The position numbers and the translations under genes were made by a program. Below are positions 8,581 to 9,776 of a stretch of 9,776 nucleotides of DNA, piece after piece (the stretch's first letter is position 1; every line of letters starts with the position of its first letter). The notes beneath the pieces are model-generated. The model was not told where the DNA came from. It did not search any database and saw only the letters and a list, made by a program, of their open reading frames with translations. The DNA comes from an uncultured beta proteobacterium (GTDB lineage Bacteria; Pseudomonadota; Gammaproteobacteria; Burkholderiales; Burkholderiaceae), in assembly GCA_903938955.1 (NCBI GenBank), contig CAJAFJ010000114.1, positions 1 through 9,776 of the forward strand, given 5' to 3'.

Positions 8581-9567
8581 TTAGAAGGCGTAGTTCAAGC
8601 GCAGGCGGAACGAGTTCTCTTTCACATCGGCCAGCCCGCTGACTTTGGCGGTAGAAGAAGATAAGGCGGGCGTGATGGTGGCGCCCTTGATGTCAAACAA
8701 AGGAATGGCGTAGGACGCGTAAAAAGTTTGTACTTTCTGATCGCCACCGGTCTGCTCGGTCTTGCCTGAAATAGAACCGAGCACCAGACCACCGATGGCA
8801 GCGGTCACAGCAAAGCCGCGCTGGTTGTTGTCCGAATTGGAGGAATCGGTCTTGCCGCTGGCGTAATTACCTGTGAGCTTGAAGCTGCCGAAGTCGTAGC
8901 CCAGCGTGGCGCCCACACCGCGGATATCGTTGGTCGTACCACCGATAGCGAGGGGCGCGAAATGGCCGGACTCAAAGCCCACTCGGGCAGTCAGAGGACC
9001 CGCCACATAAGACAACACGGGGCGAATACCCGAGGCCTTGGCGGTATCGCCCGGCGCAGCGGACGTGCCTTTGGTTTCGAGCACACCCACTTCAAGACTC
9101 AGACCATTGCCCAGGTTCATCGTACCGGCAGCGTGAAAGACGTTGGAATCTTTACGACCGCGCAAAGCGTTGGCGTAATAGACATTGCCGGCATGGTTAA
9201 TCAAGGTATCTTGTGCCAGAGGGAACAAGTCTGCCGCTTCAAAGCGACCGAGTTTGACATCCCCCTTGGCGGAACCGACCTGAACCCACATGTCATCGGT
9301 AGCCGCCGTGCCGTCTTTTTTAGCCAGCAAGGACGCCCGGGCATTCACAAACATATTGGCACCCGCTTTGCCGCTGATATTAAATTCCACGCGACCGCCC
9401 TGGCTCATTCCTTTGTCCTCCGTGTTGTCCACTTTGGAGCCGCTACGGTAGGTGTTGTCAAACTCGATGTTGGCATCGATCACAGGGGCAGCAAAGGCGA
9501 CGCTGCACAGGCCCATGGCGGCAGCGGCTGAAGTGGCACGAAGGGAGAATTGAAGGATGTGATTCAT
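8581..9567 (-). CDS. Outer-membrane porin (Gram-negative porin type, betaproteobacterial)
   Basis: The 328-residue protein has a signal peptide (residues 1-26, ending SVAFA before APVID), then alternating amphipathic strands typical of a beta-barrel (DANIEFDNTY, GRVEFNISGKAG, FVNARASLLAK, MWVQVGSAKGDVKLGRFEA). It ends FRLRLNYAF, with the C-terminal Phe recognised by the Bam machinery. The GDVKLGRFEAADLFPL segment matches the strand/loop seen in trimeric general porins, where the following loop folds into the pore. Its size is in the usual range for such porins. Substrate specificity cannot be read from sequence. I chose ATG 9567 because AGGA lies about 8 bases upstream and the signal peptide starts there; the longer in-frame extension to 9618 spoils the signal peptide. 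It has its own terminator at 8512-8537 and an AT-rich leader, which suggests an independent, highly expressed unit. Confidence 0.88.
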   Translation of the reverse strand: MNHILQFSLRATSAAAAMGLCSVAFAAPVIDANIEFDNTYRSGSKVDNTEDKGMSQGGRVEFNISGKAGANMFVNARASLLAKKDGTAATDDMWVQVGSAKGDVKLGRFEAADLFPLAQDTLINHAGNVYYANALRGRKDSNVFHAAGTMNLGNGLSLEVGVLETKGTSAAPGDTAKASGIRPVLSYVAGPLTARVGFESGHFAPLAIGGTTNDIRGVGATLGYDFGSFKLTGNYASGKTDSSNSDNNQRGFAVTAAIGGLVLGSISGKTEQTGGDQKVQTFYASYAIPLFDIKGATITPALSSSTAKVSGLADVKENSFRLRLNYAF

Positions 9568-9576
9568 GTCGATGTC

Positions 9577-9580
9577 CTGA
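9577..9580 (-). promoter_or_regulatory. Shine-Dalgarno of the porin gene
   Basis: On the minus strand CAGGACATCGAC precedes ATG 9567; AGGA (approximate position) is at good spacing and supports this start over the upstream in-frame start near 9618. Confidence 0.55.
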
Positions 9581-9643
9581 TTTAAAAATGTTATGTGACG
9601 ACAGAACAACGCTGTCATCCAGGCTCTTTACGTTGAAAGAGTG

Positions 9644-9675
9644 AACAAATTGTTAAATAAATCACATCTATTTAA
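9644..9675. promoter_or_regulatory. AT-rich region with inverted repeats upstream of the porin gene
   Basis: This AT-rich block, 77-108 bases before the porin start, stands out from the GC-rich surroundings and probably carries the porin promoter or operators. Three structures are visible: AACAA/TTGTT around one base (9644-9654), TTAAATA/TATTTAA with a 9-base spacer (9653-9659 and 9669-9675), and TGTTA-AATAAA-TCACA (9651-9666 region), one mismatch from the Crp-family palindrome TGTGA-N6-TCACA. I could not fix convincing -35 and -10 boxes. Confidence 0.4.
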
Positions 9676-9776
9676 TTAGCCACAAGGGAAACCACCTAGC
9701 CGCGTTACCAAGGGGTTTCCGTTGAGCCCATTCCTCTGCGGTGCGCAGTGTGGCGCGTTTGATTCGGTTACCAGCC
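9668..9776 (-). CDS. Possible 3' end of an unidentified gene, partial
   Basis: The minus-strand frame entering at the right edge is open for 35 codons and ends in TAG at 9670-9668. The peptide tail reads AGNRIKRATLRTAEEWAQ followed by RKPLGNAARWFPLWLIK, a basic, Trp-rich C terminus that looks protein-like, but I do not recognise the family. One plus-strand frame is also open over 9680-9776 without a start codon, so coding is not proven. If real, the gene ends 100 bases upstream of the porin gene on the same strand. Confidence 0.3.
   Translation of the reverse strand, partial: AGNRIKRATLRTAEEWAQRKPLGNAARWFPLWLIK
9687..9720. repeat. Inverted repeat near the right edge
   Basis: GGAAACC (9687-9693) and GGTTTCC (9714-9720) are perfect 7-bp arms. 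CCT (9695-9697) and AGG (9711-9713) can extend the stem with one bulged A, leaving a 13-base loop. No T-run follows on either strand. It may be an RNA structure, an intergenic palindrome, or chance within coding sequence. Confidence 0.4.

Noticed and set aside
8962..9531. 189-codon open frame on the plus strand
   Set aside because: Antisense to the porin gene, no domain, and no Shine-Dalgarno.

Overview
The window looks like chromosomal DNA of a betaproteobacterium of the Comamonadaceae, most like Rhodoferax/Polaromonas. This is inferred from gene content, GC-rich third codon positions, a Comamonadaceae-type intergenic repeat in front of argG, and a Gram-negative porin ending in Phe. It is mostly housekeeping DNA. 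I see no CRISPR array, insertion sequence, tRNA, rRNA or phage gene, and no gene-free stretch over 300 bases.

Layout. Positions 1-1927 (minus) hold folC followed by a DedD-like SPOR-domain gene that runs off the left edge and carries an apparent one-base frameshift just before its membrane helix. Positions 1988-4172 (plus) hold an ArsC/Spx-like thiol protein (YffB type), the small nucleoside phosphorylase ppnP, and argG of the 447-residue E. coli type. argG meets, tail to tail with only 2 bases between stops, an NDUFA9-like NAD(P)-binding epimerase (4175-5191, minus). That gene lies downstream of murB (5236-6330, minus), probably in one transcript. murB is divergent from yajQ with about 15 bases between start codons. 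yajQ (6346-6831, plus) is followed almost without gap by a secreted retropepsin-like aspartic protease (6831-7475) and a protein with a degenerate HD-GYP-like domain (7479-8444). A porin gene (8581-9567, minus) follows, with a clear intrinsic terminator at 8512-8537. The last 110 bases may hold the 3' end of another minus-strand gene.

How the genes relate. folC (folates), argG (arginine), murB (peptidoglycan precursor) and ppnP (nucleoside salvage) are independent core functions. The most thought-provoking unit is yajQ - protease - HD-GYP-like protein. YajQ-family proteins have been reported to bind c-di-GMP, and the third gene resembles a c-di-GMP phosphodiesterase that has lost its catalytic residues. 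A shared signalling role is possible but is only an inference. Most of the window is ordinary. The oddities are the frameshift, the extremely tight divergent and convergent gene boundaries, and the repeat that supplies the argG ribosome binding site.
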